A stretch of DNA of 64,000 nt from Aquanectria penicillioides. Its lineage: Eukaryota > Ascomycota > Sordariomycetes > Hypocreales > Nectriaceae. The position numbers were made by a program, and so were the translations under genes. Under the pieces are notes generated by a model, which made no database searches, was not told the DNA's origin, and worked only from the letters and a program-made list of their open reading frames with translations. Shown piece after piece: positions 35,901-46,660 of the stretch. The stretch is taken from NCBI GenBank assembly GCA_003415625.1, contig PYIU01000002.1:1798001-1862000 (forward strand). Reading direction: 5' to 3'. Numbering within the stretch: the stretch's first letter is position 1; every line of letters starts with the position of its first letter.

Positions 35901-36000
35901 CTCAGCTGCTTCGACTTTCTCGACTGGTATAGCAGCATCCTCTCTTTTACATTATTCATCTCGGTCCATGCCGCAACCGAGCGACTCTGAGAACTGGTTT
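32940..36000. repeat. G-poor, pyrimidine-rich degenerate repeat zone
   Basis: Over about 3 kb the + strand is strongly skewed. In sample lines near 33781-33840, G is about 5% and C about a third, with T the commonest base. Short motifs such as CACTCTTT, TTGACCAA and TTCATCACT recur throughout. They are orderly in the 33.3-34.2 kb minisatellite and looser on each side. Several long + strand open frames (34613-35128, 35125-36132) exist because G-poor DNA rarely makes TAG or TGA. Their translations are low-complexity H/S/F/T/L and I do not call them genes. Confidence 0.75.
33325..34210. repeat. Minisatellite of about 47 bp, about 17 degenerate copies
   Basis: The marker TTCATCACT (with variants) recurs at 33332, 33398, 33452, 33503, 33550, 33601, 33649, 33673, 33728, 33773, 33820, 33871, 33918, 33965, 34012, 34059, 34106 and 34153. 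Spacing is exactly 47 bp for most of the right half and 45-66 bp further left, with one 24-bp gap. The unit reads roughly TTCATCACTCTCTTTAACCA, then AATTGAGTCACTCTTTCAAC and TCATTCAA. Since 47 is not divisible by 3, the array does not encode a repeated peptide. A longer element beginning TTGGCTTGCTTCATCC appears twice (about 33431 and 33705), suggesting a higher-order duplication of about 274 bp. Confidence 0.9.
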
Positions 36001-36915
36001 CTCATTTCTGTCAATTTCTTTAGGAGCCATTCATTTCTCCTTGTAGCATTACCACACCCTGAGAGGGACATGAGGTCATATTCATTAGCACATTTTGGTT
36101 TGCTTGAAATAGGATATTCCTCAAACTATTGAGAAGCTGTGTTGTATCAAACTCAAAAGTTTTTTGGTCAAAGATTAAAATTTTATAAATGTTGAAACTA
36201 CTCTGCCTGTTTCCGCGATGATCCAGTGATGTGCACAAGAATGCAACCCTTTTCGCGAGTGGCCCTAGGGTAACCTTATCTCGCAGAAAGCTCCGTAGCA
36301 CTTGAGACCCATCTCAGGTAATGTCAAAGGGGGGGGTGTTCCAGGGATAGCTGTACTTAAAACTACCAATTTGTTAGTTTCGGTGCATCTCGAAGGCTCT
36401 TGTTTTGAGGCCCAAATCATATTCGACTTGAGCATTTATTCTGGTTGTAGTACGGGCCACGCCTTAATCAGGCTGAGAAATAGCAGAGCAGATCAAAGAC
36501 AAGATCGTCCAGGCAAAGTGCCACACCAGTTCGGTTTAGAATATGACAAAATGAAATTACAGATTCTCCTCGAATTAAATGAATCAAGAACACTCCAATG
36601 TTAATAGTTGGTATTGAGCCAGATACAGTGCATAAAAGGACGATGATAAGAAATTGACATGGAGGTTGAGGACACACATGCTCCACAGTGGGGACAAACC
36701 GCAACCTCGGATTCGCGCTGGGCACTGGGGGATCCAGGACCCGGAGCCACCAGGCCACAAAACGCGAGATAGTTGGCAGCAAGCACATGCTTCTTTCTGT
36801 TTACGCGAGCCATCATCATTACGCCTTTTCTTTTCTGTTTACGTCTCTCCTCCTTTTTCTTTTCTCCAATCCCTTCCCGACAAATAACTGCTGACTAGAA
36901 GAATCCTCCACGACC
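36001..36915. other. Upstream region of the DFG10-like gene
   Basis: Intergenic. The final 100 bases before the start (36815-36900) are C/T-rich, as expected for a fungal core promoter or leader. No gene was recognised. Confidence 0.4.
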
Positions 36916-37908
36916 ATGGATTCGATAGCCGCGTTGGCGAAGAAGGCCCTTGCCGTGCCGCCGTCTCAGTGGTGTCAACTCTTCTTCCTCATCTGCATCG
37001 GCCCCATCCTTGTTATCCAGACCCTTCCCAAGGATGTCCGCAGCGCTTTGATGAACTACGGACCTCGACGGCCTCAGCACAGCGAGACAAAGCCATCGCA
37101 GAGCCCTGCAGCTCTCTGGGCTCTGTTGACTAGGTTGGCCGACTTTGGGCAAGTGCCTCACTCTTGGTTCCTCCACTTTTACATCGTCTCCGTGTCCTTG
37201 TCTGTGTTTTGGGCCTGGCAGTATCTTCAACAGGGCAGTGTGATGAGAGACATGGCAAAGCTGCAGGCCACTGCGGGGGGACCAACAATGGAGCTGGGAC
37301 AGGTCTACGTAACGTGGCTGTTGATGACACTGCAGGGCTTGAGGCGGCTCTACGAGAGCCTCTACGTGTCTAAGCCTGGCTCGTCACCCATGTGGGTTGT
37401 TCATTGGGCGCTCGGGGTTGTCTACTACACGACAATGTCTATGTCTGTCTGGATTGAAGGTTCCAGTACGTCGCTATGTTGGGCTTGACGCTCGCTTCCT
37501 TACTGACCTTTCCTAGCCGCGATCCTGGAATCGTGGGAGTCTACCCACCAGGGCCCATTTCTGACTAAAAAGATGCCATTGGCTCTCGCTTTGTATTTCA
37601 TGGCTTGCTTCAAGCAAAATCAGTGCCACCGCTATCTGGCAAGCCTGAAGAAGTACACTCTTCCCGACCAGGGCTTGTTCCAGTTCCTCATTTGCCCGCA
37701 CTACACCTGCGAATGCCTCCTCTACGTCGCCATCGCATGGGGCGCGGCACCTCCCGGTCAGCTGTTCAATACAACGGTTCTCCTCGGCCTATTCTTTGTC
37801 ACCGTGAACCTGGGAGCGACGGCTGTGGGAACCAAGAAGTGGTATGCGGAAAAATTTGGGGCTGACAAGGTGGCTGAGAAGTGGGTGATGATACCATTTG
37901 TATTCTAG
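36916..37908 (+). CDS. DFG10: Polyprenol reductase (DFG10/SRD5A3 type), 313 aa
   Basis: This is a membrane enzyme of the steroid 5-alpha-reductase family. The SRD5A3/Dfg10 branch acts in the ER on the polyprenol-to-dolichol step needed for N-glycosylation. Exon 1 is 36916-37465 and exon 2 is 37517-37908; the 51-nt intron (GTACGT donor, ACTGAC branch, TAG acceptor) is phase 1. The protein starts MDSIAALAKKALAVPPSQWC and contains about six hydrophobic segments (LFFLICIGPILVI, WFLHFYIVSVSLSVFWAW, MWVVHWALGVVYYTT, LLYVAIAWG, VLLGLFFVTVNLGATA). The C-terminal family core is clear: FKQNQCHRYLASLKK, LICPHYTCECLLYVAIAWG, and an end at KWYAEKFG with MIPFVF. The frame is intact and the length is typical. 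The stop codon lies only 23 bp from the stop of the convergent ALKBH6-like gene. Confidence 0.9.
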
Positions 37909-37931
37909 GCTCATCCAAACGCATGATCTAT

Positions 37932-38847
37932 TCAACGCTTGAGGAACATGCCAAGCTTGTTTGCGGCCTTTGAAACCCCCAGGACGTCTCGATACGTCAG
38001 ACTCGTCCGGGTTTGGCGAACATTGCAGCCACCCTCGAATGCACTGGCATCTCGCAGCAACGACCAATTGACGATTGTGTCCGCTGAGAGGTTGATGTCT
38101 TCCCCGATGTCGGCGATCCCATGGAGGTAGTCCGCATAGAGCTGGTCAGTTGTGATGAGGAGACTACGAGGTTCTTGCAATATCCTCCAGACAGGATCTG
38201 GGTCCAAAGCGCCATCATCCTTGCTGCGATATAAATTCAAGCACAGACTGGCCCCGAGGCTCACGGTGCAGACAACGGGCCAATACGCAGCTCCATCCTA
38301 TTTTCAAGATGAGCTTCCAGCAGCGTAGAGAGGCTGTTCACCTATTGTATACTTAACTTATGCGGCATAATGCCGATTCCTGGTGGATATTCGTTGATTA
38401 AGACATGGTTGGGCTTCTTGTGCGGGCTCCCATGGAAGATGTGCCCAGGCTGTGCGTCGTGGACCGGGAGCGATAGCAACCGTGAGATGACCGGCTTTTC
38501 AAGCCAAAGAGGAAGAGGCGAGTCAAGTAGCTTGTTATTGACAAGGTCTGAGGGCCAAGTTTGGAGACGCCTATGTGTTAGAACCTTCCACCGGGGTTTG
38601 GGCGCAGCGGCAATCTGGCGGCCACTGTCAGCGACAATCAATCCGCCAGATCCAACGCACATACTTTCCCCAAGATCATCTGCTCCTCTTCCTCGCTGAT
38701 AAAGTTTGGGATGTAGAAGGCGGTTTGAGGCAGAGCGGAGATCTTGGCGTGGGCGAGGGATGCCGGAAGCGAAACGTCATGGCGATTGCCGTTAGTATCA
38801 GCATTGGCGTCGTGGGCGGTGCTTGTTTGAGGGGTGGACGAGTCCAT
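37932..38847 (-). CDS. ALKBH6-like 2-oxoglutarate/Fe(II) dioxygenase, about 268 aa
   Basis: AlkB-family dioxygenase, closest by motif to ALKBH6. Exon 1 is 38847-38665, exon 2 38614-38358 and exon 3 38298-37932. Intron 1 is 50 nt (GTATGT donor, CCAG acceptor). The text is family-typical: FYIPNFISEEEEQMILGK, KPRWKVLTHRRLQTWP, LPLWLEKPVISRLLSLP, PNHVLINEYPPGIGIMPHK, VVCTVSLGASLCLNLY and EPRSLLITTDQLYADYLHGI. The iron-binding HxD motif should follow intron 2 as PHKDGAAYWPVV. As written, splicing at the visible GTTAAG donor gives KMELRIGPVV, then returns to frame. The family reading needs one base added at the junction (near 38357) and one removed in the GGGCCC at 38277-38282. The total length stays divisible by three either way. 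The second iron histidine and 2OG-binding arginine are expected in the last 60 residues, where R-T-S-L-T-Y-R is visible. Confidence 0.88.
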
Positions 38848-39425
38848 GGCGAAGATGTCGCAAGCGAGAGTGGGAGAAAAAATAGTATTACAAGAGCGCC
38901 CCCTGGGATGTGCGCTATGGCGTCTATTGTTTCAAGGATATGAGAGCGTGAATGGCGCAGCTGGAGATCATGACATGACCAGGGAGCGCGTGTGAGTGAG
39001 TAAGCAAGCAGCAACAAGGGAAGCTGAGGCGGGACGTGATGGGGTAGGTGAAGAAGTGGTGGCACACGTGCCGCAGCCGCTAATAAGCCTGGACCGGCAG
39101 CGTGTGTGCAGGCAGCAGGGAAGGAGGGAGAGAGAGAGGGAGCGAGGGAGGAAGGAGCGAGCAGAGCAATATGGAGAAACGGGTTACTTTTGCGAAATGC
39201 CGACACGAACTACCCAGACCTTGTGTTGATGAAACGCGACCGGGGGATGGGCAGATGATAAGATGATGCAAGGCAACGAGCGAGGGAGGGGGGAGAGGCC
39301 ACGGGACTGGAGAAGAGGAGCATTGACGATTGTGACCTTTATCGCCAATGTCGAATCATTGATAATTGTTGTGCTTTGTGCAGCGACGGCGACAGGGAGA
39401 GAGAGCGAGAGCGAGAGAGAGACGT

Positions 39426-39470
39426 ACACATATGCACACACATATGCACACACATATGCACACATGCATG
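39426..39470. repeat. Twelve-base tandem repeat, CACACATATGCA
   Basis: About three and a half copies of the CACACATATGCA unit, each containing the palindrome CATATG. Simple repeat; no function inferred. Confidence 0.85.
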
Positions 39471-40338
39471 CACCCATAAACTATGTACCTATCTAGGTAG
39501 GCAGCTAGCTGCTGTACCTGCCCACCGTAATAATACCCCGCAGGTATGTAGGCAGGCAGAGAGACAGGCCAGCAGGTATTAGGTAGGTACCTGGCCTGGT
39601 GGGCAGGCACAAAGCACTGTCCGTACCCACGAGTTAGCAGCATGGGGGCGGGACACGGGAGAGCCTTCTAGATCACAGCAGTACCGCGCCCGACACCTAG
39701 GTGCCGTCCTAGGGGCATTGTAGCGGTGAGAGACCACTAAAAGAAAGCCCCAGGGACCCGCATGCAGGCCGCTTACAGGCCTCTTATAGGCCACACCCGA
39801 GCTGCACCTGCAGCTGCACCACTGTGCACGCCCGAGCCCGCCTGCGCCCGGTGTCTTGCGAGGTCAGCTCGTGTGTAGTGCGCGGTGCGTTGTGCCGTAG
39901 TGCGCGACACCACAGCGAGCGCGTGGGTACGGTACTATGGTAGTATGTGGTAATGGTGTCTTTCTGGTGTGTTTTTCACCCAACAAAAGTGCGGCTGGAG
40001 TCGCTGTGGGCCGCCGTAGGCCCCCTCGCCACCAGCCAATCATGGCCACCCCAGCCATCAGTCCTGCTCTGGGCTCTGGGAGGACAGACAGACTTTGTCT
40101 CGCGGCTTGGGTCGAAGTCCCATTTTCATCTGTCATTCTCAAACAAGGTTCGTTCAGCTTCGAGCCGACGCCGACAATCGACTCCTGCAACATCCATTTC
40201 ATCCATCTCATCCACGCCTAAACGATTCTTCGACTGTCCCCGGCCTTGCTCCCCCCTCCCGTGCCGCTGCGGTGCCCTCCCCCCAGGCCGCGCCCGCGTC
40301 CTCGCTGTTGTTTTCGATCCGCGCCTCACATCGCCGCC

Positions 40339-40382
40339 CGCCTCCTCGCCTCCTCGCCTCCTCGCCTCCTCGCCTCCTCACC
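40339..40382. repeat. CCTCCTCG octamer array
   Basis: About five tandem copies of an eight-base CCTCCTCG unit lie in the presumed 5' leader of the HOS4-like gene, 160 nt before its start codon. Confidence 0.85.
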
Positions 40383-40541
40383 TCGCCTCCCCCCAAAAAC
40401 ACGTAGGCTTCAAGCGATAGGGGTTCGCCCTGCCCGACAGCCCGCCCTCGTCGACGCGAATCAATCGCCCCCTCCCTCGCCGATCATAACCATCATCTCC
40501 AGGATGGTGGTAGCTACTCGTCTTCCTCGCAGGTAAATGAT

Positions 40542-43500
40542 ATGGATGCGCAGAATGCTGCCCAGTCCGACCAGACGAGGCCTGCTGGCGCTTCCCCTCA
40601 GCGGCCTGGCCAACGCCCCGAGACAGCTGCCTCGCCCGCGCCTGTGAGCCCCAAGCCCGCATCCCCCGTCAAGGAGTCACGCCCGTCCGCGAATCCCTCC
40701 TCTGCCCCCGACGCAGACGGCCCCGAAGACCGCGACTCCGACGCCGAAACCATCGTCTTGCCAGGTAAAGACGGCCACTCCCCTTCCAAGGCCCGCAAGG
40801 TGAGACAGGAGGACAAGAGTGATGGCGACGCCGACAGCGTTAGGCTTGCGTCCAAGGCCCCTGGCTCCCACGAGGTCGAAAAGCCTGCGGTCTCTAGCCG
40901 CCTCGCCGACGTGGTCAAGAAAAAGCGCTTGTCGGGCCACCTTGACCGCGAAAAGCAGCCTCGAAGCAAGGACGCCTCCAGCGGTTTGAGCTCGGCACCT
41001 GCGTCTCCCCCACAGCAGAAACACCGTCGACGCTCCGACGACCCCCGCTCCTCCTCTGACTCCGAGCACTCTCACCCCAGACCCCCAAAACCACCCTCCG
41101 CGACAAGCTCAAACCGGGCGAGCGTCTTCTCACCCACAAGCGCAAGGTCCTCAAGCAAGACTCCGACGACGAAGTCGACGGACGCAAGGCTCGCCGCCAA
41201 CGTACCACCAGTGCAGGCATCGACTCTACCCGTCTGCACAGAGAGGCCAAGCCCGTGTCTTCAAAGTCACACCATGATTCCCGATCGATTTCCCCGCAAG
41301 CTAGAACCCACCGACGAAGCGCTTCGTCCCAGCTCCCCTCCCTCTCCTCCAACGGTCTCAGCCAGAAGAAGAAACGCCTCCCAACTCCTTTGCAGCCTAC
41401 TGATTACCATTCCGACGAGTCCTCTGCCAGCGGAAGCCCCCACCCTCGCAGCTCCAAACTACGCGGTCTCGCAGCCCCCGCTGCTGCTGATTCTAATGCC
41501 TCCCCTGCCAAGATGGCACCACACAAGAAGCATCTCGATGCTCACGGCCAGACTTTTCTGGCTCGTGCCTGTGCCAGGGGCGAGTATGAAGGCGCTAAGC
41601 AGCGGCTCGGCGAGAGGCCCGAAGATTTGAATGTTGCCGACTACGCGGGAAACACCCCCCTCCAAATTGCCGCAATTAATGGCTGTGAGGATATCGTCAA
41701 ATTGCTGATCGATGCTGGCTGCAATTTGGACTGTGTCAACTACGACAAAGACACTCCGTTGCTGGACGCCGTCGACAATGGCCATTTGGGCGTGGTTAAG
41801 CTTTTGTTGGATGCTGGTGTTAACCCCGCAAAGCCAATGTCAACGGTGAAGAGCCCATCGACCGGGTGAGCGACGACGCCGAGAATGCTGAGGAGATTCG
41901 CGTTGCTCTCGCTGAGGCTAAAAAACGGTTTGGTGGACGGCAGAGGACTTCTGAAGATCGCCACTCACATCACGAGTATCACGACGCCCGAGACTCACAT
42001 GCACCTGATAGCCCTCGTCAATCACCTGCCACTGTTCCCGGGTCTACTGGACGACGGGCAGGGACTGTGCGAGCAACTAAGACAAGGAATGACCTACTGT
42101 ACATGCCTCTTGATGAGAAAACTCTTCGACAGGCTGCCGGACGAGGCGACGAGGAGACCGTCGCTCGAATCCTGCAAGTCAAGGAAGGCTTTGACGATCC
42201 GGATTCGATGGTTGCTGCTGCAAGAGGCGGCCACGATTTAGTCATTCAACTACTCCTCGGCCTGGGCGGAGCCAATCCAGATCCGTCCCCCATAACATCT
42301 ATGCAACCAGACGTTTCAACACCAATCCTTGCCGCCATTGGCCAGGAGAATATCAAAGTGATCGAATTGCTCCTAGAACAACAGGGTTTTGATCCAACTA
42401 GGCCCTTCAGAGGAGAGACCTACTACGAGATTGCCCGACGTCGACAAGGAACAAACTGGAAGGAAGAAGAACAACTGCTGAAGAATGCCTATGATGACTA
42501 TAAGCGAAATCACAAGGACACAGCGAAGAATAAATCCCCCAGCAGACGTGACCGAGATAAGGACCGCGAAGAGCGGGATGCCAAGCGAACTAGGCGAGCT
42601 GAGAAAGAAGAAGCACGACTACATAAACGCAATCTTTCGAGTCCCTCGCTAGATGTTGAACCTAAGAAGAAGCCCGCTGCGTCCAAATTGACTAGCCCCA
42701 AGGAGAAACGAAAATCTGACGCACTTGGAAATCATGCAGATGAACACCCTCCAAAGCGTGGCCCAGGAAGACCTAGGAAAGAGGACAGAATTCCTTCCAT
42801 TAATGTCTCCGATCGCGAACTTTCGCCTACGGTTTCCCATAAGCAGCTCAAGAACAAGCGCACAGAGTCGGACGCTGCGGGCGTCTCCTCTGAGGGCGAA
42901 ACCGTCAAACCCAGGAGGAAGCTTGTTTCCAAAGGCGAGCTCCGAGGAGAACGCGAGAGGCAACGCCGTGCCAGCATGGCATCTAACACTTCATCCCTCA
43001 AAGACCACCCTTCAAGCCCTCACGATTCAAAGCATGACGAGTCAACCGACAAACACAAGAACGACAAGCTGTCCGAAAAATACCACGATCGTACCAAGGC
43101 ACTTAAGCGGGACGAATCAAGGGACCGGCTTGCTCTATCTGGTGATGGATCGACTAAGAGGCATCGCACCAGCATCACACCCGATCGACCCAGCAATGGC
43201 GACAAAGACGATAGTGAAGTTCCCTTGAAACGGCGACGCCTTGACGGAGAAGGCAAGGAAAGGAAGCTAAAACGATCACAATCCTCAGACGAGCGACCTC
43301 GCAAGTCAAGCACCCTTCAGGACTCGAAGCTTTCGTCAAAGTCCAACCAGAAGAACCACGATGACGACCGTCGCGAGGGCCGTCGTGACCTCCACCGTGG
43401 CGACTCAGCACGATCTAGTAGTAGTGAGAAGCTAATCCACGTCAAATCGGAAGACGTTGACGTGGATATGCGTGACGCCGAGCTGATTAAACCCACGGAG

Positions 43501-45185
43501 GACGCTGATGATAAGGCGGCCCGAGAGAAGGAAGCCGAGCTTGAGAAGCAGCGTCTCCTGGAGTTAGAAGAGGCGAAGAAGAAGAAAGAAGAAGAAGAGG
43601 AACGCAAGCGTGCTGAGGCCGAAGAAAAGAAGAAGCGGGAACAAGAAGAAGCTCGACGGAAGGCCGAAGAAGAAGAAAATAAGCGCAAGGAAGAAGAGAA
43701 GAGACGAAAAGAGGAAGAGGAGCGGGAGGCCGAGCGAAAGCGGAAAGAAGAGGAGGAGCGCAAACGCCGAGAGGAAGAGGAGAAGGAAAAACAGCGACGC
43801 GAGGCTGAAGAGAAGGCGCGCCGCGAAGAGGAAGAGAGGCGAAGACTAGAGGAGGAGAAAAAGAGAAAGGAGGAAGAGGAGCGAAAGCAGCGCGAGGAGG
43901 AAGAACGACTTCATCGTGAGCAGCTAGAGCGAGAAGCAGCTGAAGAGGCTCGCCGCCAACGTGAGGAGGAGGAACGCAAGGAACGCGAGCGTCGCGAGCG
44001 AGCCCATCGGGAGGAGATGGAGAGAAAACGTGCTGCTCGTGAAGCTGAACTACGACGCATCCGCGAGGAGCAGGAGCGCGCCCGTCTGGACAAGCTGCCT
44101 CCGTTACTCCGATGGCTCGATACATGCCCTAACCCGAAGCTCCCTACCGTTGCAGAGAGGTTCAAGCGTATGCAGGGCGTCCGATACGATACTATACGAC
44201 CAGAAGCGAACCAAACTGCAGAGGGCCGTGAACAGTGGGTTCTCAACACTCACGTCGCCCTTTTGCTGGGCGAGAAGGACCTTGATCTTTCACGATGTAA
44301 GATGTCTGCCAATGGGCTGTTTTTTATGCATGTTTTGCTGACTGATGACTATTAGATACTGCTTGGGAGCGTGTTCCCGTCTCAGCGCTAGCCAAGAAGT
44401 CGCTATGGAGAGTGGAATGGAAACTGTACTCTTTGGTTTCCGAGAAGCTTTGGGATCTTGGACAACAGCTACCCAACTACTATGGCGAAGAGGATCCGTG
44501 CTCATTGCGTTTCCAGACCAAGGAACGACTCAAGATGGAGGCGTGGGAGAGATTCCTGAACACCGACATGTTCTTTGTCAAGGTATGGCGCCAATCCCAT
44601 CCCATGTTTAAAAAGGCCTGAAGGAGAAGTTTCCTAACTTGATTCTAGGTGTCGGATTTGATGTATACTGTTCCCAATATCCCACATCTCCGGAATATCC
44701 AACTCGGAGTCGAATACCGTGAACTTCTAGAGACTGAAGAACAAGGAATTGGTTGGAGGGCAAGTCAGAAGTGGAGGTCGGATCCAGACGCCAGCCGTTA
44801 CCATGGATTTGCCCCTCGACACAAGTATTACTTGAATGGAGACATGGTGAGCGAGGAGCTACCCTCACTACACCAGACGAGCAAGGTGCCATTCCCCGAG
44901 AAACGCGTGCCCCGACGAGGCTTGGTCCAGGTCTACCCTGACGATCCAGATTATGCCCGCATTTGCCTCGAGCAAGGCCTGGAGCACCTTGTCAACGGCC
45001 ATATGAGCTCACCGCTAGTCAATGGCGTCCATTCGTCACCGACAAGCCAGAAGTCTATCACACCAGCTCGATCGGTTACAAATGGCACGATAAAGACCTT
45101 AGGCGCCGCAAGCGCTACGACGGAGCCAGTGATAGTCGCGACAAACGGAGGCTTGACGAATGGCGTACATGGAGCTCCGGCTTGA
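40542..45185 (+). CDS. HOS4-like ankyrin protein of the Set3 histone deacetylase complex, about 1506 aa
   Basis: Fungal Hos4-type protein: a long disordered basic N-terminus, ankyrin repeats, a charged helix and a conserved C-terminal domain. Hos4 is a subunit of the Set3 deacetylase complex in yeast; the assignment here rests on architecture. Exons are 40542-44296, 44356-44582 and 44649-45185, with GTAAGA and GTATGG donors. Ankyrin units are visible (AGNTPLQIAAINGCEDIVKL, KDTPLLDAVDNGHLGVVKLL, and later STPILAAIGQENIKVIELLL). About residues 990-1190 form an almost pure E/K/R helix. The C-terminal domain starts LPPLLRWLDTCPNPKLP and passes the first intron at LSRYTAWERVPVS. Exon 1 needs two added bases: one in the C run 41082-41086 (joins HPRPPK to TTLRDKLKPGERLL) and one near 41830-41833 (joins DAGVNPAK to ANVNGEEPIDRVSDD). 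With both, the CDS is 4521 nt, exactly divisible by three. Confidence 0.75.
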
Positions 45186-46660
45186 GCCTAGCACAGAAGC
45201 GGCCAAGCAATAAGGACGATGATGAAGAAGTGTTATACTATATCTATTTGAGATTCTCTTTGTTAGGGTAACGATCATGGACGGCGCAGGCACAGACAGA
45301 CAGACACATGCACTTGTCTGTATTACTTTGTTGTTTTTCTTTTGACTCAGGATGGATGGCGGTGGCAGAGAGGATGGTATCTACCTGAGAGGGGCAGGTT
45401 GGGATATGACACGAGCAACAGAGGCGCTCGGAGGTTGAACCTGCAGGTTTTGGATGCTGGGAGGCGGGATGTGATGACGAAGGACTTGTATGGGGAAGAG
45501 GTATGAGGACGGAAGGATACCATGATGTGAAGAGGTCATGTTCAAACCGACCAAGACACAATAGCAAACACTTCCAAGTGGCTAAAGCCCCCTGTACGAA
45601 GCTAAAGGCAACAACATTAAACAGTGGCCACTACATACAATCCGGCAAGACACGCGGCGCGTCTCAGGTGATGAAGGAAACCCCTTCAATCGGTGCGAGT
45701 CATGTTGGGTGAGATGTGAGAAGTGCGACGGTTCAGATCTCGACTTTGGGCAAGGTTTTGTCCTGTAATCTAAGACCTGAGACATGAATGGCGCGATAGA
45801 AAATTAAAATATTTCATGCCATCCATTCATGATGGAGCTTTTGTTTATGTTACTGTGCAGGTGGGGGAATAAAGTGACGATTGAAATTCAAGCACTGGCT
45901 TTCATTGCAGTCTTGCTAAGTGTATACCCAAGCAGACATACATACTATCCACATACATTCGTGCACACGTCCACAGCATGTGTGTATGCGTGTATATACG
46001 TATTTGGTTAGGAATCATGTTAGATAGGATGAAGGAATGAAGGAAGCATTGTTGGGCGGATGCATTTGCTTGTTGGCCTGAGAAGGGCCACAAACTGGGC
46101 GCACACCCGCGGGTCGGGCCGTGGGGGGCGAAAGCGGCAATGAAGAGATAGTGAGGCTAGATTGGAGCAACAAGGAAATGAATACAGGATGGCCAATGGA
46201 GCCCGAGTTAGAGAGTGTTGGTGATGATTTGTACACTTTCGGGGTTTACTGTTGGGCGGAGTTGTAACATGTTTGTTGGTGCGGAAGCACGGGGAAAAAA
46301 AAAATAAAAAATTGAAATTGAAATTAATAAAATATGAGGCACAAAAAAGACTCTAGGCGGGTGATAGGCGAAAAGGCCCCCAAATGGTGGGCCTCGCGCT
46401 GGCTGGCTGACATCACACATCACAACTTGGTGGCGGTTGCAAGCAAAAATTTACCCCACCATCCAGACAATTGCACCACACACGTATTTGCAACTTCATC
46501 ACAGGACGTCGACCTTGCCCTGACCCTTGACGTTGGGACCGACGCCTGACCCGAGCCCGCGCCTACTTGAATCAACACCCCGAAAGGCGAGACCGACGCC
46601 GGCCCCTACAGACCAACACTTAGATTCTCGCCGCCGCCGCAGCAGCCGCTAGCCGCCATC
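45186..46660. other. Intergenic region between HOS4-like and RBG1 genes
   Basis: This holds the 3' flank of the HOS4-like gene and the promoter of RBG1. It contains A/T-rich DNA at 46290-46335 and a loose CATACA repeat near 45930-45995. No gene was recognised. Confidence 0.4.

Larger units (their letters stand above)
38848..40541. promoter_or_regulatory. Divergent promoter region of the ALKBH6-like and HOS4-like genes
   Basis: This separates two genes transcribed outward. It holds a GA-rich patch (39118-39160 and 39395-39425), a CACACATATGCA tandem repeat at 39426-39470, several TACCTAGGTA-like palindromes (39484-39600, 39700-39715) and a CCTCCTCG octamer array at 40339-40382. No gene was recognised. 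A CAG at 40530-40532, just before the HOS4-like start, could be the acceptor of a leader intron. Confidence 0.45.

Noticed and set aside
32940..36000. Repeat-induced point mutation (RIP) as the cause of the skewed zone
   Set aside because: RIP would raise A and T on both strands by C-to-T and G-to-A change; here C remains common while G alone is scarce on one strand.
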